64,000 nucleotides of DNA from Plantago ovata (taxonomy: Eukaryota > Streptophyta > Magnoliopsida > Lamiales > Plantaginaceae), in assembly GCA_028274465.1 (NCBI GenBank), contig CM051457.1:107817982-107881981 (forward strand). The letters are read 5' to 3'. The notes under the pieces were generated by a model, which searched no databases, was not told the DNA's origin, and saw only the letters and a program-made list of their open reading frames with translations. A program made the translations under genes and the position numbers. How positions within the stretch are numbered: the stretch's first letter is position 1; every line of letters starts with the position of its first letter. Below, in pieces: positions 1 to 14,199 of this stretch.

Positions 1-3000
1 AATCGGCTTAGCGCGATTATCCTGCCTACCAACCTCTGCACTTCCGTGATGTTGCGGGGGCTCGAAAAATCAATGATGGCTTTGATCTTGTCAGGGTTAG
101 CTTCGATCCCCCTCTGTGTGACCATGTATCCTAGGAACTTTCCTCCTTTGACACCGAAAGTACATTTGGCGGGATTCAACTTCATCCCGAATTTCCTTAG
201 TACCTCGAAACATTTCCCAAGATCCCGAACATGGTTTTTGGCTTCAAGACTTTTAACAAGCATGTCAGCCACGTAAACCTCCATAGTTTTTCCTATCTCT
301 TGCTCGAACATCATGTTTACTAAGCGCTGATAGGTGGCTCCGACATTCTTGAGGCCGAAAGGCATTACTCGGAAAGAGAAAACTCCCGAGTGGGTGACAA
401 AGGCAGTTTTGTCCACGTCCTCCCGGGCCATCTGGACTTGGTAGTACCCTTGGAAAGCATCCATGAAGCTTAACCTTTCCGCTCCGGCGGTCGAATCGAC
501 TAACTGGTCTATGCGAGGTAGGGGGTACGGGTCTCGGAGGCAATGTTTATTGAGGTCCGTGAAATCGTTGCACATTCTCAACTTCCCCTTTCCTTTACTG
601 ACGAGGACGACATTACACAACCAGTCGGAAAATTGAGTGGGTCGAATGTGTCTAGCTCTCAAAAGCTTCGATACTTCTTCTTCTATTATGAGGTTCTTTT
701 CTCGGCTGAAGTTTCTTTGCTTTTGGCTTATGGGTTTGGCCTTGGGGTCGACATAGAGCCGGTGGACCATTATTTTGGGGTCAATTCCCCGGAGATCGTC
801 GGTGTTCCAAGCGAAAACATCGGAATTCTTTCTCAAGAAAAGGATGAGGGCTAACTCTAGTTCCTCAGGAAGGTCCGCCGCCATCCGTGTGGTTCTCCTT
901 TCGTTGCCTTCGAAAAGGATGATATCATTTACTTCGGAGCAAGGTGTCATTCGTTCTTTTCCTTCGGGGAGGTCTTGGGGGAAATCGAAATCCTCATTTT
1001 GTATGACCATACATCGTCTTTTCGACGATTCACTTTCGTGGGGTTCGCCTTGAAATGATTCGGTACTCGACTGACGCGGTCGAGTGGTTGCGCAATAGCA
1101 TTCTCATGCTTCCTTAGGGTCACCGTGGACCTCTCCTACTCCCCCTTCGGTTGGGAATTTCAATTTCAGGTGGTAAGTAGATGCTACGACCTGGAACTGG
1201 TTGATCCCGGGGCGCCCGAAAGCACGTTGTACCCCATGGGGGAATCTACAACTATGTATTGGCAATGGTGAGTGGCTCTCGCTTGATTTTCTACCAGGGA
1301 GGTTAATAGCCATATGGTTCCGAGGGGTTTTACAACCGCTCCTCCGAAACCGGAGAGCTCCGTGGCTACCTCGGCCATTCCTTTTCCTTCAATCTTCATC
1401 TGTTTCAGGGTGGCAGTGGTGATCACATTTACCGAGCTCCCGGTATCTACAAGGACTTTTCTTACGGGGAAGCCCGAAATGACCATGGATATGACCAGTG
1501 GGAAGTTAGGGTCTTGGCCTCGCGTAGTGTCGGGGGGTGGGATATCCGATTCTCCGAACGTGAGGGTGTGACTTTGCCTTTCGACCTGTCCTATGCTGAA
1601 GATGGACGTACTTTCCGCGTAAGCATTGCGCATCCTTCGGGACGTTCGATCCCTTTCCTTTCGAGAGTCCCCTCCAGTGGGTCCCCCCGCGATGTACCTG
1701 ATCTCGTCATAGATATGATGTTTGTCTTGGTTGAGTTCCTCGGGGTGGTTTTCTCGTGCTTCAAGGAAAACCTCGGATTGCATCGGCAGCGGGGGTCGCG
1801 AGGGAGGGGGTCGAACTATCTCCGACTTCCGCTTCTCAACTACCCGGATGGTAAGGATTCCATCGGGATCTTTATACTCCTGTGCGTATCCCTGTGCCAC
1901 GAGCCTATCTAATTCAGTCGTAAGTTCGATGCACTTGTCTGTAGTATGCCCTGCTTGTTTATGGAATCTGCAATAATCGTCCGACCCTCGGGTGGTGTTG
2001 GTTTCCTTGTGCCGTTTAGGCCATACGACGAATGGCTCTTTTTCGATGAGGGAAAAAACTTTCCTTTGGGGGTACTTGATGGGCCGGGGATTTCTCCTTG
2101 GGAGTCTCTTTCCTCCTGGATCACCGCTTCCTCGGTATTCAGGTGTCGAACTAGCAACCGGGTCTCTCCTGGGATAGCGATCCTTATCTCGGCTGGGGGG
2201 GTCGAAGGCGAGTTTGGCCTCTTTGTTCATCCTTTCTTCTTCGATGTACTTATTCACGATGTCTGAAAGGGCTTCCGAAGTTTCGGGTTTTTCTCGGGAG
2301 ACTTCGGACGCCAATCCCCGATTCTGGGTGTTTGGGAACAAGGTTTGTCTCCTAAAGTGCATCGGATGATCATCAACTTGCAAGGCTACGGCGTTGAAGC
2401 GTTGCCACCAACGTCGGAGCGGTTCGTCCTCCTTTTGTATGATGTCTTGGAGACAACTGCTTGCTTGTCGGGATTTTTTATAATCGGTGAAGTGTCCTAG
2501 GAATGCTCGTACTAGATCCGTGTATGATCGAATTGAACCGGCCAGCATATTATAGTACCATTCTGTGGCCACACCTTCGAGGGTTCCCGGGAAAACAATC
2601 ACCATGGCCTTATCATCATGCCCATGCATCTGCATCATATTTTCATACTTTACTCGGCGCTCATGTGAGCACGTGTCTCCAGCGTATTTGGGGAGATTCT
2701 TCGATCCGGTGGAATCGAATGGCTCATGAGCCTGGAGGATAGGGGGTTGGGGGCGAAGCCCGTCTCCCTGGTGGGACGTCCCTTTGTGAAACCGTACATC
2801 CGAGCCCCGCGCTCGTCTTCCCTTCTCCAATGGTCCACTTCGTGGGTCGGCCTGCGATCGCTTGGATCTGCCTTTTTCCGGTCGTGTTCTTTGAGGAGTT
2901 GCTCATACTTTTTTAGCTTCCTTTCGAGGGCCTCCCTTTCGGCATCTGAATCCTCTCCGTCCGAAATGTCTATTTCGGGGATGCTACGCAGGGGTTCTTG

Positions 3001-3459
3001 ACGGGGTCTCTTTCCAGCTCGAATATCTTTATCCGGGTCCGTTTGCCTATTTCGAGGGAGGACCACGGAACTATCTGTGTGAGTCCTCTCACTGCTCCTT
3101 GAGGTATGATCTTGGGTAGGTTCTTGGCTCCCTTTAGACCGATGGTCCAGTCTACTTCGGGCGGATACGCTCTTTGGGCGTTCCTTATCAGGTGGGGGGT
3201 GGGCCTCTTCATACACGGAACGCATCAAGTCTTTGAGCCGACTTTCGGTAATCAATACTTGGGGCTCCTTTAGAGGGTCAGGGGGCTTGACGGTCTCTCC
3301 GGACTCTTCCCCTGAGTTCGGGGGGATGGGGTCCAGTTCGTCAGGGGGAATCTCGTCTTCCTCCAATACATAGCCGTCCTCCAGGGTGGGGTCCCTCAAA
3401 GGTTCATTCACGAGTTCCTTGTCTTTCATAGTGCTAGTGGATTGTTTCCGCTTCACCAT
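1..3459 (-). pseudogene. Broken Ty3 gag-pol polyprotein (gag, protease, start of RT)
   Basis: The reading frame starts at ATG 3459 (MVKRKQ...) and carries a gag domain, a CxxH...H...C zinc knuckle, a DTG protease motif and then RT. Against the intact relative at 46878-52970, four lesions are visible. A deletion of about 10 bases near 2695 shifts the frame in gag. A one-base loss near 1216 comes just after the protease. A conserved Trp codon is TGA at 1104-1106. The RT active-site motif reads YVAD instead of YVDD (codons near 267-275), so the first metal-binding aspartate is missing. The frame then runs off the left edge. These defects rule out autonomous activity. Confidence 0.88.
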
Positions 3460-3475
3460 GGCTTTCCGTCACCGT

Positions 3476-3493
3476 TTCCCACAGACGGCGCCA
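3476..3493 (-). other. Primer binding site of the decayed Ty3 element
   Basis: On the minus strand this reads TGGCGCCGTCTGTGGGAA, beginning three bases inside the LTR edge. TGGCGCC is the usual start for a site complementary to the CCA end of a tRNA. The same 18 bases occur in the intact element (52987-53004). Confidence 0.75.
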
Positions 3494-3496
3494 AGA

Positions 3497-4025
3497 TGAT
3501 GATGGTAAATTCCGTTCAAGGGACTTACCTCACCACCTCTTAATCTAGATGACACTTAGACCGAGTATATTTACTGTAAAAATCCGGTACCTACAGTGAA
3601 ACGGGGTGTTAGAGGGGAGGGGCCGGCGCGGCGGTCTGCCTCAGTCAGGCCGCGCCCGAGTTAACGTATGAGGACATAAGTAATTATGGATGCATGGGGA
3701 GAGGAGAGAAGAATATTACCTTGTGAATGTGATGGATAAGGGCTATTTATAGAGGACACGCGGCGGGTCCCTCCTCTGTGAGATGTCCCCTTTTGTCCGG
3801 ACAAGACGGCGCTCTAGATCTGGGTAATGTCTAGTACCGGTACTTTTCGAGGGATTCCCATTTGTCGGGTCCCTTCGATATCTTGCTTTACACGGTTTCG
3901 ACGGTTCGGCTGCTTTTCAAGGGTTGCGTCCCTTCCATGTCCGTACGTACAGGCACACAGGCTGTTCGGAGAGGATAACTTCGAGGGGAACCCTTTCGAG
4001 GGTTAGGACCTTTATTCCCATATCA
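3497..4025 (-). repeat. 5' LTR of the decayed Ty3 element
   Basis: It begins TGATGATGG next to the primer site and ends CCCATATCA, the same TGATG...ATATCA termini as the LTRs of the intact element. Its length is 529 bp. The partner LTR is outside the window, so the target duplication (probably ATAAT at 4026-4030) cannot be confirmed. Confidence 0.75.
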
Positions 4026-4158
4026 ATAATAATGCAACTATTATGGAATGAATGGAATATATAATATTCAACAAAACTTCAAGATCGGAAAATAATCAGT
4101 ACTACTTCTATATAGTATAAAACCGAACTTACTCTTAAGTTGTTCGATAGGACCGAGT

Positions 4159-5790
<1,632 letters not shown>

Positions 5791-5896
5791 AGTCTTGTAA
5801 AGATGCAAACTAAAGCTTCTGTTGTCGATTTTGTTGTAATTTGGTGCAAGACTAATTGGGTTCATATAGTTGCATTTTGGGATGATTTAGTTATAT

Positions 5897-6729
5897 GGGC
5901 AAATAACGTACAGTACCCTCGTTAGATTTTTTTTATTACGGATTTCTCCCTATTAGATTTTATATTACGTCGACCCCCCTATTAGAAAAGTTTAATTACA
6001 TCTAACCCGACGACTTTGACTTTTCGCGAACTAAAACCTGGAAAATACCATTTTACCCTCGTTTGAAAATCTGATTTTTTCCAGAGCCAAACAGCTTCAA
6101 CTTTTAGTAATTGCACATTTAACTCTAAACTTTTCATTTTTACAAAATTAACTATAAATTATTTAAAATAAACCCACATAACTTATTTATATTTCAAAAC
6201 AAACTTAAAATTATTCAAAAAGAAACCCAAATAAATTTTTAATCAAAAAACAACTCCATTTTCTTTTCATTTTTCTGTCATCTTCTTCAAATTTCCGGTA
6301 CCGGAATAAATTCCGATACCGGAATTTTTTTTTAATCACCTTCTTCACAACTCCGGTACCGGAATTATTCCGGTACCGGAGCAACACCTTTACAGCTCCG
6401 GTCGGAGCTGTAAGGATCGAAGCTGATTTACAGCTCCGACCGGAGCTGTAAATCAGCTCCGACCAGAGCTGTAATCAGCTCCGACCGGTTGCTCCGGTAC
6501 CGGAATAATTCCGGTACCGGAGTTGTGAAGAAGGAGATAAAAAAAATTGAAAGAAAAAAGAAAAAAGAAAAATTATTGGTAAGGCTATGTTTGGAAACAA
6601 GAAAAAAAAAAATTGTGTTTTAAGTTGGTCAAACATTTTGGGAAAAATTGTGCTAGATGTAATTCTAAAACTAGCAAGGACAAAAATGAAAAGTGGACTT
6701 GTAACAGGGGGAGTCTGAGTAATTTTCCC
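5897..6729. mobile_element. MULE-type MITE with palindrome array, copy 2
   Basis: This 833-bp element is flanked by a perfect 9-bp target duplication, TAGTTATAT, at 5888-5896 and 6730-6738. Its ends start GGGCAAATAAC (left) and GGGAAAATTAC (right, complementary strand). The left 400 bp resemble copy 1. The core (about 6295-6535) holds perfect palindromes TTCCGGTACCGGAA and ACAGCTCCGACCGGAGCTGT. A 9-bp duplication is the hallmark of Mutator-like elements. It encodes no protein. Confidence 0.8.
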
Positions 6730-7445
6730 TAGTTATATTGTTAATTACTTAGCTGCATTCGTGAATTGTGATGGTCAGCAATTTAGCTGCATTGTTAATT
6801 ACTTAATTATATTTAATATAGTATATGTTATCAACTCCGTAAATATTCTTCCAATCGTCCTCCGATAATCCAGTCAATTAAGCTTCTACCATATCGATGT
6901 TGGGAGCGGATCTTCTATCCCACTTATTTGTGTCCCATTCCATGTCCCACTTTTATTTAATTACAATGATATTTTATTTAACTATATATACATATATACA
7001 TGAATTAAATTATGGTAATAGTATTTATCAACTAAAAAGCATAACTCTTTCTCCAAATAATTAGGAAAACTATTACTTCATTAATTTTACCTATAAATTT
7101 TACTTTATTATTTTCTAACTATGTACTAATTCAGTATTTTCTAAACCATCTCACTCCTAATAAATAATTAGGAAATTGTTTACTCAATTATTTCTCCATG
7201 TTCTGCTTCACATTTTTTCCAAAATTTACATTCTCTAATCTCCATCATCAAGTTGGCAAAAAGAATCGATTGCACTAAATATTGAATCAATTATACATAT
7301 TTTTTGGTTTTGTTTTTTGAATTGGTTAAATTTCATTAAAAAATAAAGAGCATAAAAAATGTTTGACTCCACATTAATCCTAAATCGTACCGCGAAAAAT
7401 CAATATTTGAAATTATATTATGAAACAACAAAGAAAAACCAAAAG

Positions 7446-7448
<3 letters not shown>

Positions 7449-7537
<89 letters not shown>
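7449..7537. repeat. (AT)n microsatellite, left border of the viral array
   Basis: A pure AT run of about 88 bp. It passes directly into viral sequence at 7538, inside what would be the tRNA-Met primer site. The matching AT tract on the far side of the array (23007-23119) indicates insertion into one AT microsatellite. Confidence 0.95.
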
Positions 7538-7539
<2 letters not shown>

Positions 7540-8053
7540 AGAGACTTCCAGAGAACCGTAGGGGGATTTTAAGTGACTAAAATTATATAAAGTTGATATT
7601 ATACATGCAAAAATGTGTATGAATAAAAGTCAGTAAATGAAAAGATGGCAGGAGTTAACAAAATAAAATAAACATAAACTTAAAATATGTAAATGATCGA
7701 GGAACCCCCAGTTTCTCTCAAAGGATACTTTTGCAAGGGTCACCACTGATCAATAAACAGAAATAAAAGGCGGCTTAGCCGTCCATAAGTTAAAGTACAA
7801 AACTTTAATTTAATCGAACCTTTTTATTGATGGAATTTGAGATACAACTTCAATGAGGGAATTTGGGAGTACAAGTACCGATGATCGGATTTTTTCTAGC
7901 TAAGAACAAAGATTACAAGGCTATTACTACTAGTAGGCTTAAGAGAGTAGGGAAGAAAGAAGTAGAAAGGAGAAGGGATAAGGTATGAGGGAGAGAGTGA
8001 TTGAGAGTGATAGAGAGTGATGAGTGTGTGTCCTAAAAATGGAAGGGTGCCTT

Positions 8054-8062
8054 CCATTTATA
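8054..8062 (-). promoter_or_regulatory. Viral promoter TATA element, unit A
   Basis: The minus strand reads CTATAAATGGAAGGCACC, a classic pararetrovirus-type TATA context. It lies about 200 bp downstream of the ORF2 stop and upstream of the primer site on the circular map. The same element occurs in unit B at 15533-15541. Confidence 0.6.
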
Positions 8063-8126
8063 GGAGTGGGAGTGATGGTTTTTCAAAAAGTAAATAGTAA
8101 CTAATAATGATTTTTTGATTTTCTTT

Positions 8127-8163
<37 letters not shown>

Positions 8164-8264
8164 AAAATCCGCAGGTGAACAGTACCCTGTCGGTGAACAG
8201 TAACTTTTTTTTTTTTTTTTTTTATTTTAATAATAATACTTGTACAAATACACATTGCAAGAAT

Positions 8265-9254
8265 TTAGAATCCACTATTTCCGAACAAAGGTTCGGAATC
8301 TTCTTCAGCATCTTCTGATTTTGAGGAGGCTCTTCTTTCATTGGATGTTGACGTCGTTGCCTCTGGGATGAATTTTAACATAATTGCTTGTATTTCTTCA
8401 GGGGTATTTGATGTAGTAAGTAGTGCTGTCATCTTCGATCTTTGTGCTAAAAACTCCGTTCTTTCTGGAATTCTTCCTTGAACTGCTCCTGTGGCATTTG
8501 CATTTTGTATCCAGGTTTGTATACTTGATGGGAGAATGCTCTGAGGTATTTTGAAATTATCCCACCATTTCACTCTGTATCTTCTACGAATCAATGGAAA
8601 ATTTGGATGAGGAGAGCTTGGTTGTGCAATTTCAATTGTCCAATTAATGACCCAAGGTAAATAGAATTTTGTGCAAAATAGGCTTAATGGTTCAAAACGT
8701 CTTTCCGGTGGTGATGGTTTGTATTGTGTTCGGAAAAGTGTATAGGAATTTTGGACTGGAGGCTTTAGTATTTCTGGAGTAGAACCAAAATGTTCCCACC
8801 AAAGTGCGAACCAATTGGGAAATTTGCTAGGATCACAAGTTTTGTATTCAAAATAGAAAAGCCAGGTATGCCCTTTGTTTGGCCTTTGGATAAAGAAACC
8901 ACTATACCAGGCCTGCATATAATCCCAATAGTTATAAGTGGTTCTGTTGGAACTCTTGTCCTTGGGGTCAGTGTTTAAGGATAATGGTTGATTTAGTGGA
9001 TAGGCCCAGTTACTTGGCGAGATAAATTTGAGAATTTTGCAGGTAGAGTAGGCTATGTAACCTTCAGAGAAGTGGTGTTTAATAGTAGCTGAACTGGTAT
9101 TTTCGAGTATAACTTGGTAAAAATCAGGTGTTTTCTCAGTATCCCAGGGTTTGTAGTACCAATTTTTTCCAAACATTTCTTCCAGTATCCTCCATGGATC
9201 ATGAATAATAGGGTGGCCTTCTATAGTTATTATATTTTGCCATGGTGCTTTCAT
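8265..9254 (-). CDS. Caulimovirid ORF2 protein, function unknown (unit A)
   Basis: An open frame of 329 codons from ATG 9254; the same frame stays open upstream, overlapping the end of ORF1, so the true start may be earlier. The protein is rich in Trp and aromatic residues in the middle (WALWWEHFG, WWDNFKIP) and ends in a charged, Ser/Glu-rich tail. No known enzymatic motif was found. Its place after RNase H, overlapping the end of ORF1, matches the second ORF of florendoviruses, whose role is unknown. The unit B counterpart (about 15740-16810) is broken by several small indels. Confidence 0.65.
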   Translation of the reverse strand: MKAPWQNIITIEGHPIIHDPWRILEEMFGKNWYYKPWDTEKTPDFYQVILENTSSATIKHHFSEGYIAYSTCKILKFISPSNWAYPLNQPLSLNTDPKDKSSNRTTYNYWDYMQAWYSGFFIQRPNKGHTWLFYFEYKTCDPSKFPNWFALWWEHFGSTPEILKPPVQNSYTLFRTQYKPSPPERRFEPLSLFCTKFYLPWVINWTIEIAQPSSPHPNFPLIRRRYRVKWWDNFKIPQSILPSSIQTWIQNANATGAVQGRIPERTEFLAQRSKMTALLTTSNTPEEIQAIMLKFIPEATTSTSNERRASSKSEDAEEDSEPLFGNSGF

Positions 9255-9331
9255 GAAGTATTCTGACTTTTGGTGGAAAGGAATGGTTGCTAAGGAATTT
9301 GTGTTTATTTCTGGAGCTTTTTGGTAGGAAT

Positions 9332-10840
9332 TTACAGACGAGGATTGGCTGGTAATTTTTCTGGTTGTTTTGTTTGTAGAGGTTTTCTAACTTCTGGTGA
9401 TTCTAAAAGGCTTTCTAGAAGCATAAGTCTTTCTTCAAGGTTGGTTTCTTGCTTCGGTATTTTGAGGTTTGGATCTGAAGTATTTTCTTGGTTTTTCTCT
9501 TCATCACTAACTACGGCGTCATACCATGATCTGGATTTCTCACGGTTTGTAATACCTTTTCCTTTATCTTTCAGCGGCATTTGCTCTGTTTTGAAGGAAT
9601 TCACGGGTAAGAAAATCTGGTATGGAATTTGTATCTCCTTTAATAAATTCAATCTCAAAATCAAATATACTTAGTATAGCCTGCCATCGTGCAAAAATCT
9701 GTTTTGATGCAAGATTTTGAACATCCTTTTGTAAAACTTCTTTTGCACTTTTACAATCTATTCTAATTAAAAATCGTTTATTCAATAAGTCACTTTGAAA
9801 TTTTGAATGCATAAAACAATACTTAATATTCTTTTTTAATAGTAGAGTAATTTTTTTGTGTATCATTCCAATGTGCAGAGGTGAATTGTACAATATATTC
9901 TCGTCTATCTTGTTGTTGCTTTAGTATCCCACCATAACCTATATCTGAGGCATCAGTTTCTACAACTTTTGGCAAGTTAGGATCAGTATATGTAGACAAG
10001 GAATTTCAAGCACTTGTTTTTTAATTTCTTTAATTAAAGCTGTATGTTTATCAGACCATGGTACTGGGTTCTTTTTAAGTCGGTCATGCAATGGTTTTGC
10101 CATCCTGTTTATATTAGGGCAAAAATCTAAAACATAATTTAAACTTCCTAAAAATCTTTGTAACTGCGTTTTATCAAGAATTTTGTCAGGGAATTTATTT
10201 GCAAATTGTAAAGACCTTTCTATAGGGGTTATAGTTCCTTGGGTTATGTAATGACCTAAAAACCGAACCTTAGTTTGGAAAATACTCATTTTAGATTTTG
10301 AAACAACAAGACCATTTTGCTTAGTAATATAAAAGAATGTTTTTAGGTGTTTAAAGTGTTCATCTATCGTTTTGGAAAATATGAGAACATCATCTATGTA
10401 AACTAGACAAAATTTAGAGTAATCATTAAATATATCATTCATGATTCTCTGAAATTCAGAAGGTGCATTTTTAAGGCCGAATGGCATCACGTTCCACTCA
10501 TACTGTCCGAAAGGGACAGTAAAAGCTGTCTTATATCTATCTTTTTCAGAAATTTGTATCTGCCAAATCCTGACTTCATATCAAATTTCGAGAATACAAA
10601 AGAGGAATGAAGTTTTTGTAATAAATCTTTCTTATTAGGGATTGGATATCTTATCCATTGTAAAGCAGTATTAAGAGGCTTGTAATTAATAACTAATCGT
10701 GGTGTTCCTCTTTCTATTTCTGAAGCTTTATTAACATAAAAGGCTGCACAACTCCAAGGAGACCTAGACCTTGAAATTAATTTTTTATCCATTAAATCCT
10801 TAATTTCTCTTCTACAGTGTTCTTCTAATTCATGATTCAT
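9332..10840 (-). pseudogene. Caulimovirid reverse transcriptase, RNase H and ORF1 C-terminus, unit A (broken)
   Basis: The segments 10840-10487 and 10490-9960 hold the RT with the YIDDV active-site motif; 9893-9564 holds the end of RNase H, and 9664-9332 the C-terminal tail of ORF1. They lie in different frames because of small indels near 10490, 9990 and 9600. Similarity to viral RT and RNase H is clear from motif order. The tail ends at the same stop codon in both units, which suggests this is the genuine end of ORF1. Confidence 0.82.
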
Positions 10841-11091
10841 TTGAATAGGACGAGCTTTAGTAGGAATTTGTTTCTCAGTAAAATTTTCTTCATATGGTAA
10901 ATCAACTATATGTTTTTTTCTATTCCAAAATGCATTTGGTAGTTCTGCACAAACTTGTTTTTCGAAAAGATCTTGCCATTTTGCTATTTTTGATTTTATT
11001 TCAGGGTTTTCTAATTGTGCTTCAATCTTTTTTACCGAAATACTTTTCCTAATATTTTCTAAATGAAAATGTTTTTCTTGTATGAGATTAT

Positions 11092-11510
11092 TTATACTAT
11101 TTCGTGAATTGAATAAGCTTTTATTAAATTAAGGTTTCTAGTTTTAGGTTTTTCCAAAAAATCGAATTTTAATGTCTTATTATTTGTTTTGAAAACAATA
11201 GAGTTATTTCCTACCATATATGGAGTTATTAAATTTATAAATGGTGTCCCTAGTATAACTGCATGATGTATGTCATGAACCAAAACAAAAGATGTTTTTT
11301 AATAAGGTTCCTTGATTTAGTATAGAAGCATCAGTTTTAGAGTTTACTTTTAATTTTGAATTGTTAGCTGCTGAGAGCTTCTCATTAGTCTTTTCTTGAA
11401 ATTTTTCAGGTACAATACCCGATTTTATACAGTTTAGATCAGCCCCTGTATCAAATAGTGCAATTGTATTTATAGTAAAGTTTTCAGAAAATTTTAATGT
11501 TATTCTATTA
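11092..11510 (-). pseudogene. Caulimovirid aspartic protease, unit A (broken)
   Basis: The region matches the open protease segment of unit B (18598-19035), which has the DTG catalytic motif. Here it is split by small indels near 11295 and 11515. It lies between the zinc-knuckle region and RT as expected. Confidence 0.7.
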
Positions 11511-12196
11511 TATATTTTCTTGAAGTTATTTCTCTAAGAATAAACAAGAAATTTTCTGGCACTTTTATATTTTCAACACTTCGAACATTTTCGTTTTCAT
11601 CTTTATCTATGTCTTCATTACCTTCTTCAGTTTCATTTATATCTTTCATTTGATCAATAATATATTTAATGGCTTCAGTGTCCTGTTTTTGCCTTTCTTT
11701 TAGTTCTTTTAATTCTAATTTTACTTCTTTCATTTCTTTATGCAATTCTTGAATTGTTATGGGTTTCTTTTTATATATTTTCCTTTACCTAAGATGTTTG
11801 TTAAATCATAAGTATTTTTCGAAGTACTAGGTGTTGATATATCTTTTTCTTTCTTATCAAAAGTACTTAAAACTTTATCAAGGTAATCTTTCTGTAATTC
11901 AGCATTTTGTATATTTTTAATATTTCTATATGAAATTGTTGTTCTTTGGTAAGTACACTAACATGATTTTCAGTTTCGGATCCTGAGCTATGGCTGGAGG
12001 TAACTAGTTCATCTAATTGAAGGCTTTTATCATTTTCTGAAGAAAAATTAGATTCATAGTCAGAGTTGGAGCGATAATTACTACAATTTCATCTTCAGTG
12101 GAATCTATGAGAAGATTGGCTATCTTATTTCTTATCTCATCTTCTAATTGTAATTCTTGTAATTTCTATTAAATCTACAATACCTAGCCGTATGTC

Positions 12197-13891
12197 CTAT
12201 CGCCTTACATCTATGACACTGGGCTGTTTTATACCAGTCTTTTGAATTTTGATTATTCCTTGGCTTTGTACTGTTAGATTTTTTATAATAGTCTTCTCTT
12301 GGTTTGAACTTCCTATTATTAAACCTTCTATTAGAATTATAGTTCTTTTTTCGTGACTGAAACTGTTTTTTTGGGTTTTCTCATATGACTTTCTACATTT
12401 TCCTGAACACTCCATATTGGGCTTATTAGGGTCAATGTCAAACTGTTGGCAGAAAGTTCCTAATTCTAACTTAGTTTTCTTAAGTTCCCACTTTAAATGT
12501 TTTTGTAATTTTAAATCTTGGCAAATTTTTAGTCCTTCTTGTTGAGTTAAGCTAACTAGTTGACCGTATGTGAATTCATCATAATCTATTATTTGTTTTC
12601 CAGTATTTTCTCTAATTTTATTTCTAACTTTTTCTCCTAAAAGGTTTGGTAATCCTGCTAGAAATTTTTCTTTCCAAAATGGTTGGTTTGAGTCTTCTCT
12701 AAGCATAACTCTAGTTAAGAAAATATTTTTATAACTTTGGAAATCACTAAGTTTTCTACATCGGAGGTTTGAAAGAAGCTCGGCATTTTTATCTTTTAAA
12801 TGAGAAGGGTCACCTATGAAATGTAAAGAAATTGTAAGGATTAGCCTAGAAACAGCATCTTGTTTTAAATTTCCATCATCATCTATTATTGGAATGTTTT
12901 CTTCATCTATCTGTACTGCATTTAGAATTTCTTCTTGTTCTTGGGATGTGAGATAATAATCCCACCATCCTTTTAACTGACCAGAGAATCCTGCTATAAG
13001 GATTTCTGCTATAGTTCTATCTTGTGTTCCTATTTGAGTTTTATAAGCATTAGCAGACATAGTCATTTGTTGAAGTACACCAAGAATTTCATACTCCGAT
13101 TTCCCATCTATATTCCAATCATAAACAGAAGTAGCATTAAAACGTGATTGGGCTAAAGGTTTAGCTAAGCTTAAATCATTTGCAGGAGTTATTTCAAGTG
13201 GTTGTTTCCAATAAAGTTTATTAATATGTTTTGTTGGCTCTTGGAAGTTTTCTAAGGCCTTACTGATTTCAGAATCACGACTTAGTGTTTGGATACGCGA
13301 AGATTGCGGAGTCTGTGGAGTATCCGGGACCACTACATTGTCTTTATTAATAGACACAGACCTTAGTTGTTCTTGGACTGTTCTTATGAACTCAGTTTTA
13401 TTATCATGTACATCTTTAATACTAGCTTTAGACACTTGATATGGTTTAAAAAGTGGAAGACAATGCTTATCTTTAGATTTTTGTATGCTTTTCTCTATTT
13501 CGTCAACTAACATTGGTTTTTTTTGAATACTTTTTTCTATCCTGTCTAACTGTTTACCTATAGTATTCAGATTTGTATTTGTAAAGTTTTTTTGAACCAT
13601 TATACTTTTCACATTTTTACTAGTATCATCACTAGGTGTCTTAATAGGAATAGCTTCTATCTCTTGATCTAGAATGGTTAGTCTTATTCCTTGAAAAGGA
13701 GGGTGATTAGATGTTTTTTTTACTGAACCAACTAATGTTTCCCACTCAGGAGTTTTATTAGTCGTAATAGGATTAATAGTTTTGGAAAAAGGGTAGCCTA
13801 TAGAATTTTCAGTTGCATAGATTTCAAAACAATCAAAAAATAATATATGTATTTTATTTTTATTAATAAAATAATACTTTTCTTGAATCAA
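12197..13891 (-). pseudogene. Caulimovirid coat protein region, unit A
   Basis: A 564-codon open frame, the largest intact viral piece in the window. It covers the linker after the movement protein, a coat-protein core with WW and FIGDP-type motifs, and a basic C-terminal part. The frame is lost just before the CCHC zinc knuckle, so the last residues are out of frame; unit B retains the knuckle. In the virus this would be part of one long ORF1 polyprotein. Confidence 0.75.
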
Positions 13892-14199
13892 ACTCCTATT
13901 TTAAGAAAATGTTGAAAAAACCAAATTTTCTTTCATTATTATAATCTGCATAAAAATCATCATGAAGGAATTTCTTATTAATTTGAAACTCTTTTTCTAT
14001 AAATTTAATTCTCTAATCATATCATTTCTATATTTTCAGTTAATACAGAACCGGTTGGACTACTCGGACCTATATCATAAGTTCCATCTTCATGCCTATT
14101 TTTAGTAGGACTCTCATAGACTGCTTTAGGAATATTTGTAGTATAATCTACGTTTCGAAATCTAGAATCATGACTATAACTTGCCTATGCTTAGTTGGA

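Larger units (their letters stand above)
1..4025 (-). mobile_element. Ty3/Gypsy Tat-lineage retrotransposon, 5' part, decayed
   Basis: This is the 5' part of an LTR retrotransposon read on the minus strand; its 3' part lies beyond the left edge. In element order it has an LTR (3497-4025), a primer site (3476-3493), gag, protease and the start of reverse transcriptase. The protein is clearly related to the intact element at 40892-53508, but the LTRs are not alike, so it is another subfamily. It is old: frameshifts, a stop codon and an altered catalytic residue are visible. Confidence 0.9.
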
